A DNA stretch of 64,000 nucleotides from Saccharina japonica (lineage: Eukaryota; Sar; Phaeophyceae; Laminariales; Laminariaceae): positions 61,569 through 125,568 of the forward strand of contig MEHQ01002274.1 in NCBI GenBank assembly GCA_008828725.1, read 5' to 3'. Of this stretch, positions 44,808 to 54,939 are shown piece by piece. A program made the position numbers and the translations under genes. Each line of letters opens with the position of its first letter. Position 1 is the first letter of the stretch. The notes below the pieces were generated by a model that worked only from the letters and a program-made list of their open reading frames with translations, was not told the origin of the DNA and searched no databases.

Positions 44808-45005
44808 CTTCGGACACATCTCCTTACAACTTCGGACACACACCCTTACAACGTTGGGCACACCTCCTTACGATTTCGGACACATCTCCTTACAAATTCA
44901 GACACATATAATATCCGTACAATTTCGGACACACATCCTTACATTCCGGACACATCTCCTTACAAATTCGGACACCTCTCCTTACAATTTCGGACACATC
45001 ACGCC
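44808..45005. repeat. 22-bp minisatellite, about nine units
   Basis: Unit close to TTCGGACACATCTCCTTAC plus three bases, with variants (ACACACCC, CCTCTCC). Because 22 is not a multiple of three, the translated repeat cycles through frames, so the open frames across it are not protein repeats. Confidence 0.85.
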
Positions 45006-45409
45006 CTACACTTCAACACCGAACAAGTCACTCAAGCTTCTTCGTTTCAGCCGATCGATGCTGTACAGCAGTGTACAGTACTCTCTCCTCATCATGGCGT
45101 TCGACACATTTTCCTATCTATATACTGAAGTATGCCGTAATAATCAAGTCTCGAAGAGGGGAGTCGATATATTTTCACTTAAAACGCAGAAGCGACGATG
45201 GATTACAGCCCAACTGGCTGCGTGCAGCCAGAAGAAGTATGCCCTTCTGTGCATCATCATCATCATCATCATCATAATCATCATCATGACGCAGAGAGAC
45301 GCCCCCGTGAAGCAAACCCATCACCCAGCGTATGTTTTTATGCGATTTTCGTGCGAACCTCTAAACGGTAGTATTTACATATATACCAGGGTATACTTTA
45401 TGTACCGTA
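45006..45409. other. Non-coding stretch with ATC microsatellite
   Basis: (ATC)n at about 45252-45287. No gene recognised. Confidence 0.4.
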
Positions 45410-45587
45410 CAGTAGTACAGGACACCTGGTAAGAAACATGCTACTAAGAAAGTCAGGCTGATATTTAGAGGGAAATAAGAAATTCGCGAGCGTTATCTTG
45501 AAATTAGTGTGGAAAGTACCCTCTCTTGAATAAGAAATCCAGCCTGTGGACCAGATTTCCTGTTTCTTAATAGGTGTCCTGTACTGT
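45410..45587. mobile_element. Small TIR element, about 178 bp
   Basis: Ends CAGTAGTACAGGACACCT and AGGTGTCCTGTACTG are complementary and extend inward to GTAAGAAACA/TGTTTCTTA. CAGTA ends beside TA on the left hint at Tc1/mariner but the right flank is TT. Confidence 0.6.
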
Positions 45588-46864
45588 TTAGCGGGGTAGA
45601 TGATGGCACAGCAGTGGTTTACGAAGTATAGGCATCACACCGACATGAGAGGGTGATTAGGGCATCCGATGTCTGTCAGGGGCACCAGTGGCGACGTCTG
45701 ATGATCATATATATATGCTAGTGTAACTTTCGCAATGCTACGTACGGGTATACAACGGCGATTAGAACTTTCTGGCATGCTAACCCCCAGTTTTGTGTGT
45801 TTTCGTTCAGCTACATATGTACGTATCTGCCAAGTAGGGGATCCATGTACCGAGTAGTCAAAATATTTGTAGTAGAAGTGGTACAGAGTATTAGTAGTCG
45901 CAAGACGGTTCATTCAATGGTTGGTTGTGACAGCACAAACGTTTGTCACATTTTGGCTGTCTGTCTCCCACAATGGACAGCATATTATACAATATGAACA
46001 TTGTTTGCGGCATGGACCTTACGCGGTCTGACCTCCTGTACACCAACAACTATTTGGTGGGTTTCTTACCCCCTGGTATACACGCGAACGCTCACCTAGG
46101 GGGCATCATGTTGCCGGCAGACACAGTACGAAGCTCTCGCGTCGGTAGCCCCCCCAACGTCTTTGGCGTGGGAGAAGTGGATATGTATGTATTGTATGTA
46201 CTTCGAAGTATAACTATGTACTTCGAACTTCCAAGTACGTACAGCAGTATGTATATGGTCAAAGGAGATATGACACCACCGCAGTCCAATGCTGTTGTCG
46301 TATAGGGGCAGAAGTACTCGAACTTCTGTTGTAGAAGATGCTAGTGAGAAAGGGGCTGCTATGGTTGTTGTGAAAGGGTGTGGGGGGGGGGGGGGGGGGG
46401 GGGGGCTTGGGGCGATTCATGCATCACAGCTGGAGGAGGAGAAATGGATGGTGTAATGCAAAATGTCTTGGAAACGGCGGTATCCATCTTGAAGCTGGCG
46501 TTCGCGTCTGAATTCTTAACGGCCTGTCTGTGAGATGTGAGACGCAGTTGCTTTATTACGTGCTGTTCATCTTACAACTATTAATAACTGCTAAGGAATC
46601 CTTGGTATGATATGTACGTATGATAGTATGCGTAGCATGTCGTAATAATATGTGATTCGTTGGTAACTCTTAACTGGTGACCAATATCTTCACAACTTAC
46701 AATTGAGTGACCAACTGGCTGCTGTGCTACAACAGTAATACGTACGTACATACATATGATACGTACATACATGAAAGCTCGTATTATACGGTACCGGGAC
46801 GGACTGGTTAACAACCCGTTGCGCATCGTACGTGTCATACACGTATGACACACGACACCGAAAA
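45588..46864. other. Non-coding stretch
   Basis: Contains a G homopolymer (about 46382-46406) and a P-like relic at about 46410-46560 (TGGATGGTGTAATGCAAAATG, TTGAAGCTGGCGTTCG). No gene recognised. Confidence 0.4.
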
Positions 46865-46962
46865 TCAATTAAATAAAATTATTATAAATACGTCAGCTGT
46901 GAGTTCAACCGATTGAATAGTAGATACTCAACTTTGCGAGCTGCGTAGAAATTTTGTTTCAA
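46865..46962. repeat. CAGCTGTGAG module (also 51564-51665 and 51779-51870)
   Basis: AATTAAATAAA..., ACGTCAGCTGTGAGTTC, ACCGATTGAATAG, GATACTCAAC and GCGAGCTGCGTAG recur in the same order in three places. Shorter relatives with CAGCTGTGAGATCGA occur near 2.7, 10.8 and 14.4 kb. Confidence 0.7.
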
Positions 46963-48449
46963 AATTGTAAGTTATTCTCCCGCCCCTTTGTACGCAACAA
47001 CAGGCGTTTCTCTCTTTTCTGACGCTTTGCGTGCAGACTCGAATCTTGGTATGTGTGGGGACGTGAGGCGTGAGGACCCCCGGCTGCAAGACCCATCCTT
47101 ATGTTTATCATGCCACGTCGAAGTTGCGAGCTGCATGAACTGCAGGCAGTATTTCTAGAAGCAAGCGCTATAGAAGTGGCATTCGACTTCGTATCGCGAC
47201 TCGGTGTAATTCCCGACTATATACTACTATTAATACTACTACAAGTACTGCTGTTTGTTGTACCTCTTGTGGGAAAGAGGCAACCTACACTTGTGGGAAA
47301 GAGGCAACCTACAACTACACGATACTCAAGACAGAAGAAGTACTCTCCCCTACAATATACTACCTCGTATGTAAAGAAAACACGGATTTCATGTTTCAGT
47401 TGAAGTATGATATATATGTACTGCTGTACGAAGTATACATATGATATCACATATGATATCATACGCGTACGTCTTTGTATATACGCAAGGTCTACTCGTA
47501 CGACAAAAAAAATGTGTGTGTGCGGCCCAGCTCAGACGGTATTATAGCAGCGGAGTTCAGTTCCTGAACTACGAAGAGGGTTCAGTGAACTGAACCATGA
47601 GGAAGGAGTATAGTTCAGCTTCTGAACTGCACTATAAATAATACCGTAATAATTAATTCATATTCTGGTTAGGCTACTCGTACACTAACAACGTGAGGTG
47701 AAAGCACAGCAGTGAGCAGTGTGTGTGTTTTGTCTTCACATTCAACCCGTTCTTTCTACTCAACCACATCAGTACACCCAGTGCCTGTCCTGCTCCCTAA
47801 TCCCAGAGAGATACAAATTATGTGGTCACAGACTGTGAAACAGAGAAAAACCGAAACAAAATAAACTCAAATTAATGGGTAAAGCAAGTGAGATGCTAAC
47901 GTACCGGGTACGAGAAAACAACGACACGAGCCGAACAAAAATAAAAGAACAAAAATACAATAAAAAACGAATTCTGAAATGAAACATAACACAAATGACG
48001 CAGGGAGACAGAAGCGCCCCTAGAAGAAAAGCACACGTGCCCAAGAGGAACATATAACTGATGCACGGGCGAGGCAACACGAAAAAGAGGAAGACACCGG
48101 CATAGTAGGGCGGAAACAAAGGGAGAAACAACGCAAAAAAGTAAGAAATAAGACACGAGAGAGGGAAAGAGAAAAATCGTTCTCAAGGCAAGCTCAAGGC
48201 GATGGTAACAACAAGTTCCCGTCTCTGCTATGAAAACCGATACGGGGACCATGTCACACCTTCTGCCATCTGCTTCCCACTCTTGAAAAAAAAACGGTCC
48301 GGTAATACCTCTGCCGCGCCTCCCCCAGTGAAAGACTCAACAAGAAACAAAAAAACAAAATCAAACAATAAAGATAATTCAAGGGCTAGTCGAGTCGATA
48401 CCTTGCCGCACGATCTACCATTTCGTTTCTGCATTCGTCGACAGCTGTA
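46963..48449. other. Non-coding stretch with AGTTCAG element copy 2
   Basis: At 47538-47653 ACGGTATTATAGCAGC ... ATAAATAATACCGT bracket AGTTCAGTTCCTGAACT and TTCAGTGAACTGAACC words. A 20-bp duplication GTGGGAAAGAGGCAACCTAC lies at 47270. The rest may be the 3' tail of the LINE but shows no clear end. Confidence 0.45.
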
Positions 48450-49515
48450 TCAGTACGGCCGCCCCTGCCCCCCCCCCTCCTTGTCGCCTCTCTTGGCGTT
48501 CTCAGCTGCATGCCGTAGCCAGCTCCTCTCCGCTTCGGCCCTGTGCGACCTCGCCATGAAATGGTCTGCCGCCTCGCCGACCCCCCGATACCGCACCCCA
48601 CTCTTCTTAGCCGCCCTCGGCCATAGTACAGTCTCTGCTCCGAACATTAAAGGGCAGCTTTCTGTGGAGCCCTCTGTCGCTCGAAAAACCCTGAGGTCAT
48701 CTGCTAGACATTGTGCCCAGTTCTTTTCTGGTCGGCCAGGTCCCGGGTTCGTCCCACCGACGATCGTCCCAAACATCACCCGCTTGGTCAGCCGCTCATT
48801 GGGCGTGCGCTGGACGGCCCCCGCAAAGAGGAGGCGTCGTTTGCGGATGGTCGTCTCAACGCTCTCGCATTGTGCCTTCTTGAGAGCCTTGGCGTACGAC
48901 ATGAGATGGTCGGTGCGTTGTCGGCGCTGGAAACCAATGAACCGTAGGAGGAATTTATGGTGTGCCGTTCGGAGCTCAGAGAAGTGCTCCTGGCCAAGGG
49001 TCCACGTCACACACCCGTACAGCAGTGTCTCCATCACCTCGGCCTTTAGCATGCGCACCTTTAGAGTAAACGGGGCATCCTCCATATCGTACAGCTCCCG
49101 CTTGAACCGATTGTAGCATGCCCTTGCGAGTCGGATGCGTCGTTTGATCTCTGGCATAATGTCCGCGCTTGCCACGACAAGACCACCAAGGTACAGAGCA
49201 TCGTCTGTTTACACCTTTGGCCGGCTGCTTCGATGACGAGCGGTGAGATCCGGAGTGCTTGGTTTGGTGTCCGCAGCAGCATAGTCTCCGTTTTCGTTTC
49301 GGATACGGTGAGACCAGCTGCTTCGAAAACGGTCACAATAACGGTCATCATCTTCGCAAGCCCTTCCGCCGACTTAGACACAATGCCTGCATCGTCGGCG
49401 TACAGCATACCCCATACTGCTCTCCGTACACGTGCTAGCGGGTCCTCCCTCACTCCGTCCCCCCCGAGGTCCTCCTCGAGGTGAACCAGGTCCCTCAAGA
49501 TGTCTGGGTTCTCAC
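48450..49515 (-). pseudogene. LINE (non-LTR retrotransposon) reverse transcriptase, 3' fragment
   Basis: Minus-strand frame 49515-49208 contains the catalytic RT motif YADD (49402-49391; MLYADDAGIVSKS), followed by GLTVSETKTETM, the usual post-catalytic block. The continuation, 49205-48450, is in another frame and carries the conserved C-terminal tract of LINE ORF2 (RRIRLA, LYGCVTW, RFIGFQRRQRTDHLMSYAKAL). A one-frame shift near 49208-49215, next to a stop, separates the two. The fingers, the endonuclease domain and the 5' half are absent, as in typical 5'-truncated LINE copies. The long plus-strand frame 48202-49116 is its antisense shadow. Confidence 0.85.
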
Positions 49516-49769
49516 TGAAGCTGTTTGTGTTTCACCTGCACAAAGCCACTCGGCCGAGTGACTGATTTCCTGCGTTGTACTCATAATCTTGTTTTGTTTT
49601 ATGTTGTTCTATAAGCACCGACATTGGAGGTTTTGTTGCGCAACGCCAACAAACTATGTTTAGGTCCAAGGTTTGGTTAGACTCGGAGCCACTCACCCGA
49701 TTGGCCAAAACCCGGTAGTAAAAGTGTGGTTACCCCCCCTATCGTAGCATTAGTCTTTCGCTTCGGTTT
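49516..49769. other. Decayed M2/M1-like sequence
   Basis: CACCGACATTGGAGGTTTTGTTGCGC and TACCCCCCCTATCGTAGCATTAG resemble M2 interior and M1/M2 termini at low similarity. Confidence 0.35.
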
Positions 49770-51350
49770 TTGCCGTGCCTACCGAGGACGGCTTGGGCTC
49801 CGCAGAAGCCCCGCATACCTCGACCACCGTCGCTCAGCCCAATATTTTGTTTCGGAACTGCTATTAATACACAAGGGACCGATTCTGTCGAGAATTTCGG
49901 CTCCATCGTGTCCACCTCGTCCACGCCTGGCACTCCCGCGCCTTCGAAGGTGAAGCCGCCTTCGGGCCGCATCTCCACTCCAAAGCGCCGGAGAACAGCA
50001 ACCCCAGCCGGCAATGCACTTCCAGCTATGGGTTATAGCTTCGTGCCCGGCGCGGCCCCTAGTACACCTGCCCGGCGTGCTCACACCCCGCCGCGAGTCC
50101 CACGGCCACGGCCGGCCCCGACCACCTTCGTGGCCCCTGCCCTCGCCGCCTCACCGGTCCCCACGGTACCCATCCCGTCCGACCTTGACCGCAGTGAGCC
50201 TGTGGAAAACCCTCTCTTGCGACTCTCGCCCCCTGCTGGCTACCCGCCGACCGCACCTACTAAGGTAGATACCCTTGACGGCGCTGCTGGATTACAGTTC
50301 GCAACCCCCGTCGCACGTTATTCTCACGCCGACTGGGAGCGAGAACAGCAGGAATAACCGAGGTGCCACGCCACAATTCGCTACGTCATCTTCGGCCGGC
50401 CGCCGGTCCTGCCACACGACTTTTTGTCGGGTTATCCCTCGCACCAGCGTCCCTCGTTTTCATAGATGCAGGAGCCTGTTGGCAAAGGGCGCTTACACAC
50501 AACCGGCGACGACATTTTCCTACGACTCGTCCGAAACCCGACACCGTCGCCAGGGTCTGACTCGCCTAACTCGGTCGGACGCGCAGCTTTTTTGCTTGAA
50601 ACCGAGCCTCTCCGCACTTACGTGCCACTGATCATGCGACCTTGGATAATACAAGTCTGCCATTCGGCGGCCTTTTGCCACCTTGGCGCCACGCGCACGC
50701 TGCGCACGCTCGAACGGTTCTACTGGTAGGTCTGTATGGAGCTTATGCACCCGGTGGTGGCTCCACCACTGCCTAAAATGCCAAGCACAAAAACACCCAC
50801 GACTGACTGTCCGCTGGCCAGCCATATCCATGCCTCTGCCAGAAGGTCCCGTCATCGCCATCAGCGTCGATTATGTGGGCCCTCTTCTTCCGGTCACGTC
50901 GCGGGGCAATTCCTACATCTTGCTCATCGGCGACCGTTTCTTCAGTCGTCGGGCCGTCACTGCTGGGGGCAGAATTCACCGCAGAGGGCATGGCTAACAT
51001 ATTTGTCAACAAATACATGCCCCTCTGCGGGTACCCACGCACCATATTCTCGGACAAGGGCCTCCAGTTCTGCTCCAAGCTTTCACAAGCTGTCATGTCA
51101 GATTTTGGAAGTGCGCAAGCTTGCCACCAGCTCCTACTATCCTGACGGTAATGGAGGCGTTGAGCGTGTGATCCACACTATGGCCCAAATGCTGGCTATG
51201 GCTGTCTACGAAAACGAAGCCGACTGGGATTTACACCTGCCCCACGTCAAAATTGGCGTACAACAATTCGGTCAGCGAAGTGATGGGTTTGGCCCCCAAC
51301 GAAACAATCCTGGAAATTTCTGTCCGATCCTCCGAACGAAATAGATCCAC
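49770..51350 (+). mobile_element. Ty3/Gypsy-type LTR retroelement fossil, integrase region
   Basis: Fragments recognisable as Ty3/Gypsy pol: an integrase zinc-binding segment (about 50630-50730, H...H spacing with HLGATRTLRTLERFYW) and an integrase core with the GYPRTIFSDKG and YPDGNGGVERV landmarks (about 51000-51200), preceded by a Pro-rich stretch. No LTRs, protease or complete reverse transcriptase were seen. It is broken, with several interruptions, and looks old. Outer limits are approximate. Confidence 0.7.
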
Positions 51351-51887
51351 CATAACATTTCGTTGAAAACTGCAGTACAAGAAAACCTATATGCCGGTAT
51401 ATGATAAGTGGAAACATGTCGTAAACATCACGAAACAAACTGAACGAAATCGCGCCTACCGCACACAGGGAGGACGAAACCCAACCTACGACACATACAC
51501 TATTGTACGTACCAGGTACGACTTGCAGCGCGTACGCTTGCTGTACCTGTGGATGTGTGGATACACCAATTAAATAAAAGGATTATGAATACGCCAGCTG
51601 TGAGTTTGACCGATTGAATATTTGATACTCAACGTTGCGAGCTGCGTAGGATGTTTGTTTTACGTACGTATGTATGTGTCAGTTGTAGTATGAGTATCCG
51701 GGTGGGATTTGTGATGTATTGCTGTATTATAGGTAGTTATGGTAGTTTATGCTGAGTTTTGTAGTAGGCCGTTCGCAGTTAATTAAATTAGTGTAAATAC
51801 GTCAGCTGTGAGTTCAACCGATTGGATAGTCGATACTCAACTTTGAGAGCTGCGTAGATTGTTTTGTTCCATATATATGATATATAG
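51351..51887. other. Non-coding stretch with two CAGCTGTGAG modules
   Basis: Modules at 51564-51665 and 51779-51870 in direct orientation about 215 bases apart. GTAC-rich between. No gene. Confidence 0.5.
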
Positions 51888-52136
51888 GACTCATCCCACG
51901 GTAGGGGCGCAGCAGAAGTTTCTGAGCTCCTCACATGAGGAGCTCGATATTTCACCCGAAACAGGACTTCGGAAACATTCGTTCGCTCAACTCGACCAAC
52001 ACTTTCAATGCGGTAGTCCAAAATCAAACATACCTCCAGTAAAATAATAATAGTATCCGGTGGTTACTCACGTGACGAGCTCAACCGGTCAGAAAATATG
52101 GAGCCGAAAAGTGGTATCCCTACCGTGGGATTGCTC
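51888..52136 (-). mobile_element. M2 MITE with 4-bp target duplication
   Basis: GACTCATCCCACGGTAGGGG to ACCGTGGGATTGCTC, flanked by ATAG on both sides (51884-51887, 52137-52140). Confidence 0.88.
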
Positions 52137-52140
52137 ATAG

Positions 52141-53218
52141 GTGTATGTGAATGGTATGATTGAGATAAAAGCTGCACATTGTCAGATGGCAAATGGAATA
52201 CTAATAACATAATAATGATATAATATGTGTCATTAAAAAAAACTGCAAGTAATTTTATTAAAACGGGGTAACTAAAAAGGTATGTACCTAAACGAATTTA
52301 CCACCTCTTAGCTCGTTTACCCTCAACTCTCACCTTCTTACCTGATCCTTAACTCTCACATCCTCATGATCACACACACAGAGGGTTTTCCTTTCCCACT
52401 GACCCACTCAAAACTCAATACCACCATCTTCAACAGGCAGCAGTCGTAGAACGAAGTACAGCAAAGCAGCAGCAGCAGCAGTACAGTAGCAGTATATAGG
52501 TACAGAAGGAGCCTCCGCCGCCCCCTCTTCCGTCGGATAAAACAGCGAGGAGAGCTGTTGCGACCAACCCCCGGTCTTCAATTCGGCGACACCTCGACCG
52601 CTCCGCTGCCATCATTATAAGAAACAGGGCTCAGTATTGGCACCATAGGCGTTGTTGGCGAGGGTTACGTAGGCGAAGATCGACACGCTGCCACGACTAC
52701 TCGTACCGCTCGCATGATGATGGCGCACCGGTGAGCATCCCCGCGCAGAGCACAGAGAAGAGAAGCAGTACTGTAGTACCGTCTCAACATATGGGATCGA
52801 AGCCACACTCTTTTTCACAAGGACAGTTAATATATACAGGCCTCTGGAGACAGCGAGAGAGGCAGTCAGCCAGCCGTGGACCGCCGATCTTTCTATTTTT
52901 CAACTACTGCCGTACTTATGTAGTTGGAAATAACCACAGACAGACGCACGCTAATATAGACTGTACCATAAAAACGCAAGGATGCGATCGTTTTTTAGTG
53001 TTCGTTTTATCGATGCCAGCTAAAAACGTCTAACATTATTTTTTTTTCGGAAGGCTCTCCTCAACCAGACCATCTTTCCGAAAACAGCTTGATCGGTACA
53101 GTATATACTGGCAAAACCTTCTCGTTCTGGGAAAAATCGAACACTGAGAAACCATCGCACCCCCCTGTGCCAACGTTACGGTAGGTATTGCTCGGCACCC
53201 GGCACAGTAACACTGCAG
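52141..53218. other. Unresolved stretch, possible small exon
   Basis: On the minus strand near 52621-52690 a frame reads SIFAYVTLANNAYGA, reminiscent of the N-terminal AYVTL-x-TND-x-Y of GT8 glycosyltransferases such as glycogenin, but it stops soon after and no further exon was found. The rest shows CAG/CTG microsatellite and no gene. Confidence 0.2.
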
Positions 53219-53411
53219 TAGTGGCCCCTATATAGTGCCGGTCCCCCTATAGTGCCGGTTGAGTAGTGCCGGCTGCCCGCTAAATAGTGCCGGTGAAATC
53301 TCTTAGCACAGACAGATGGGATTCACCAGTGTGGCAGTGTACCTAATAGTGCCGGTTGCCGCCATATATAGGGCCTGTATTGATGGCTGGCGTATACCGG
53401 CACTATCGAGG
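53219..53411. repeat. TAGTGCCGG word element, copy 2
   Basis: TAGTGCCGG occurs six times including at the left edge; the right edge is ACCGGCACTA. The order of landmarks matches 4508-4660. Confidence 0.7.
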
Positions 53412-53609
53412 AACCACTACTACGCTGTACACTAACATCGATAACAAATATATTACAGGTTCACATGTTACTTGAAAGTATTAGTGGGATGTCACGATAG
53501 TTCTCGATACGCAGCAGTGGTTGTTGCAAGTAGTGTTTGGTATCAACAGATTAATCTTGAATATTTCTAAATTCTTCATTGTGAAAGCAACGTGTCAAAA
53601 CCGCTTTGA
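53412..53609. other. Non-coding spacer
   Basis: AT-rich, nothing recognised. Confidence 0.3.
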
Positions 53610-53960
53610 TGCGCGCGTCCGACCCGCGGGTCGGCGTAAATCAACTCGCGGGTCATACTGGCCCGACCCGCGAGTGATATGATTATTGCGGGTCATGACC
53701 TGATCCGGACCGTGAGCTTTTAATCACCCGTTGAGCCGACCCGACCTGACCCGTGAGATTTGAGGAACTCTTGTTGACCCGACCCGACCCGACCCGCGAG
53801 ATTTGAGGAACTCTTGGCCCGACCCGACCCGTGAGATTCGAAAAACTAGTGACCCGTCCTGACCGAACCCGTGGGATTTGAAAACCTCTTGACACGAACC
53901 GACCCGCCCCGTGAGATTGTGGACACTTCTTGACCCGACCCGGGTGGTCATGACCCGTAA
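53610..53960. repeat. GACCCG word array with a loose 45-55 bp period
   Basis: Runs of GACCCGACCCG alternate with GTGAGATTTGAGGAACTCTT-like spacers, about five times. The flanks carry GACCCGCGGGTC palindromes and a final GACCCGTGGGTC near 54022. Confidence 0.8.
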
Positions 53961-54145
53961 TCCTGTCTACTCTGTTGTGTTATGGCATTATTTCCAACAA
54001 TTGTTCCATCGCGCACGCGCCTGACCCGTGGGTCTTGCTTGCCAGCGATGGAGCACACACCAACACAGGCATTTCCGCCCCTTTCTCGTCGTCACTAACC
54101 GCACCCCCTCCATCGTGCAGCGCCCCTTCAGGTTTAATACCTACT

Positions 54146-54620
54146 GACGCATGCTACGGTAAAGGTGCACCATGTTTTTGCCTTGTAAGGGTGGTCACTT
54201 GAGAATCTCTCTACGACCTCACCCAAAAACTGGTTTTGGACGGAAATAAAAGTGCTGCACGATAAAAAATACCATGGCCTAAGGGCCCAAATTAACGAGT
54301 ATAAAATAAATTCAACTTGGAAAAAATAAAATTCAAATTCGCTTTTCATTGGTCAACACACGCACCAGCACCAAATATTATGCCCCAAGATCCTAATCTT
54401 TGGTGCTGGTGCGTGTGTTGACCAATGAAAAGCGGATTTGAATCTATATTTTTTCCAAACTGAATTTTTCTTCTTCGTTAGAACGGGCCCTAAGTGTAAA
54501 ATGGACAATATTGCAACACAAGAATGATGAAAGTCCGATGGTTTTGGGCTAAAGAGCCGTTAATAAATCATGCAGAAACCATTTCAGCCAAAAAGTGCTA
54601 CCTCTATCATAGTACCCCCC
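54146..54620 (+). mobile_element. M1 MITE with GGGCCC hairpin insert
   Basis: GACGCATGCTACGGTAAAGG left end and CTACCTCTATCATAGTA right end. Without the insert it is about 265 bp. Confidence 0.85.
54283..54490. mobile_element. GGGCCC hairpin MITE, PIF/Harbinger-like, copy 2
   Basis: 208 bp, GGGCCCAAATTAACGAG ... TCGTTAGAACGGGCCC, with TAA on both sides (54280-54282, 54491-54493). Removing it and one TAA restores the M1 phrase GGCCTAAGTGTAAAATG. TAA duplication and GGGCC ends fit PIF/Harbinger. Confidence 0.85.
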
Positions 54621-54688
54621 TACTATACCTGGTACCACTCTCATCTGGAATGTAAGGACCATGTGTATGTTCACATTTAATTGAATTT

Positions 54689-54935
54689 GAGTCATCCTAC
54701 GGTAGGGGAGCAGCAGAATTTGCTGAGCTCCTTACACGAGGAGCTCAATATCTCACCCCAAACATGACTTCGGAAACATTCGTTCGCGCCACCCGACCAA
54801 ACCTCCCAACGCGGTAGTCCGAAAACAAATATACCAGAAAAATAGTAATAGTATTCGGTGGTTTACTCACGTGAGGAGCACAACCGGTCAGAAAATATTA
54901 AGCCTAAAAGTGGTACCCCTACCTTGGGATTGCTC
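54689..54935 (-). mobile_element. M2 MITE with 4-bp target duplication
   Basis: GAGTCATCCTACGGTAGGGG to ACCTTGGGATTGCTC, flanked by ATTT (54685-54688, 54936-54939). Confidence 0.88.
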
Positions 54936-54939
54936 ATTT

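Noticed and set aside
44788-45432. 214-codon frame with RTHLLT-like peptide repeats
   Set aside because: The peptide repeat comes from a 22-bp minisatellite and an ATC microsatellite; frame changes with each unit.
48202-49116. 304-codon plus-strand frame
   Set aside because: Antisense to the LINE reverse transcriptase, whose minus-strand frame has clear RT motifs.
52621-52690. GT8/glycogenin-like N-terminus on the minus strand
   Set aside because: Only about ten residues resemble the family, and no downstream exon with DxD or other motifs was found.
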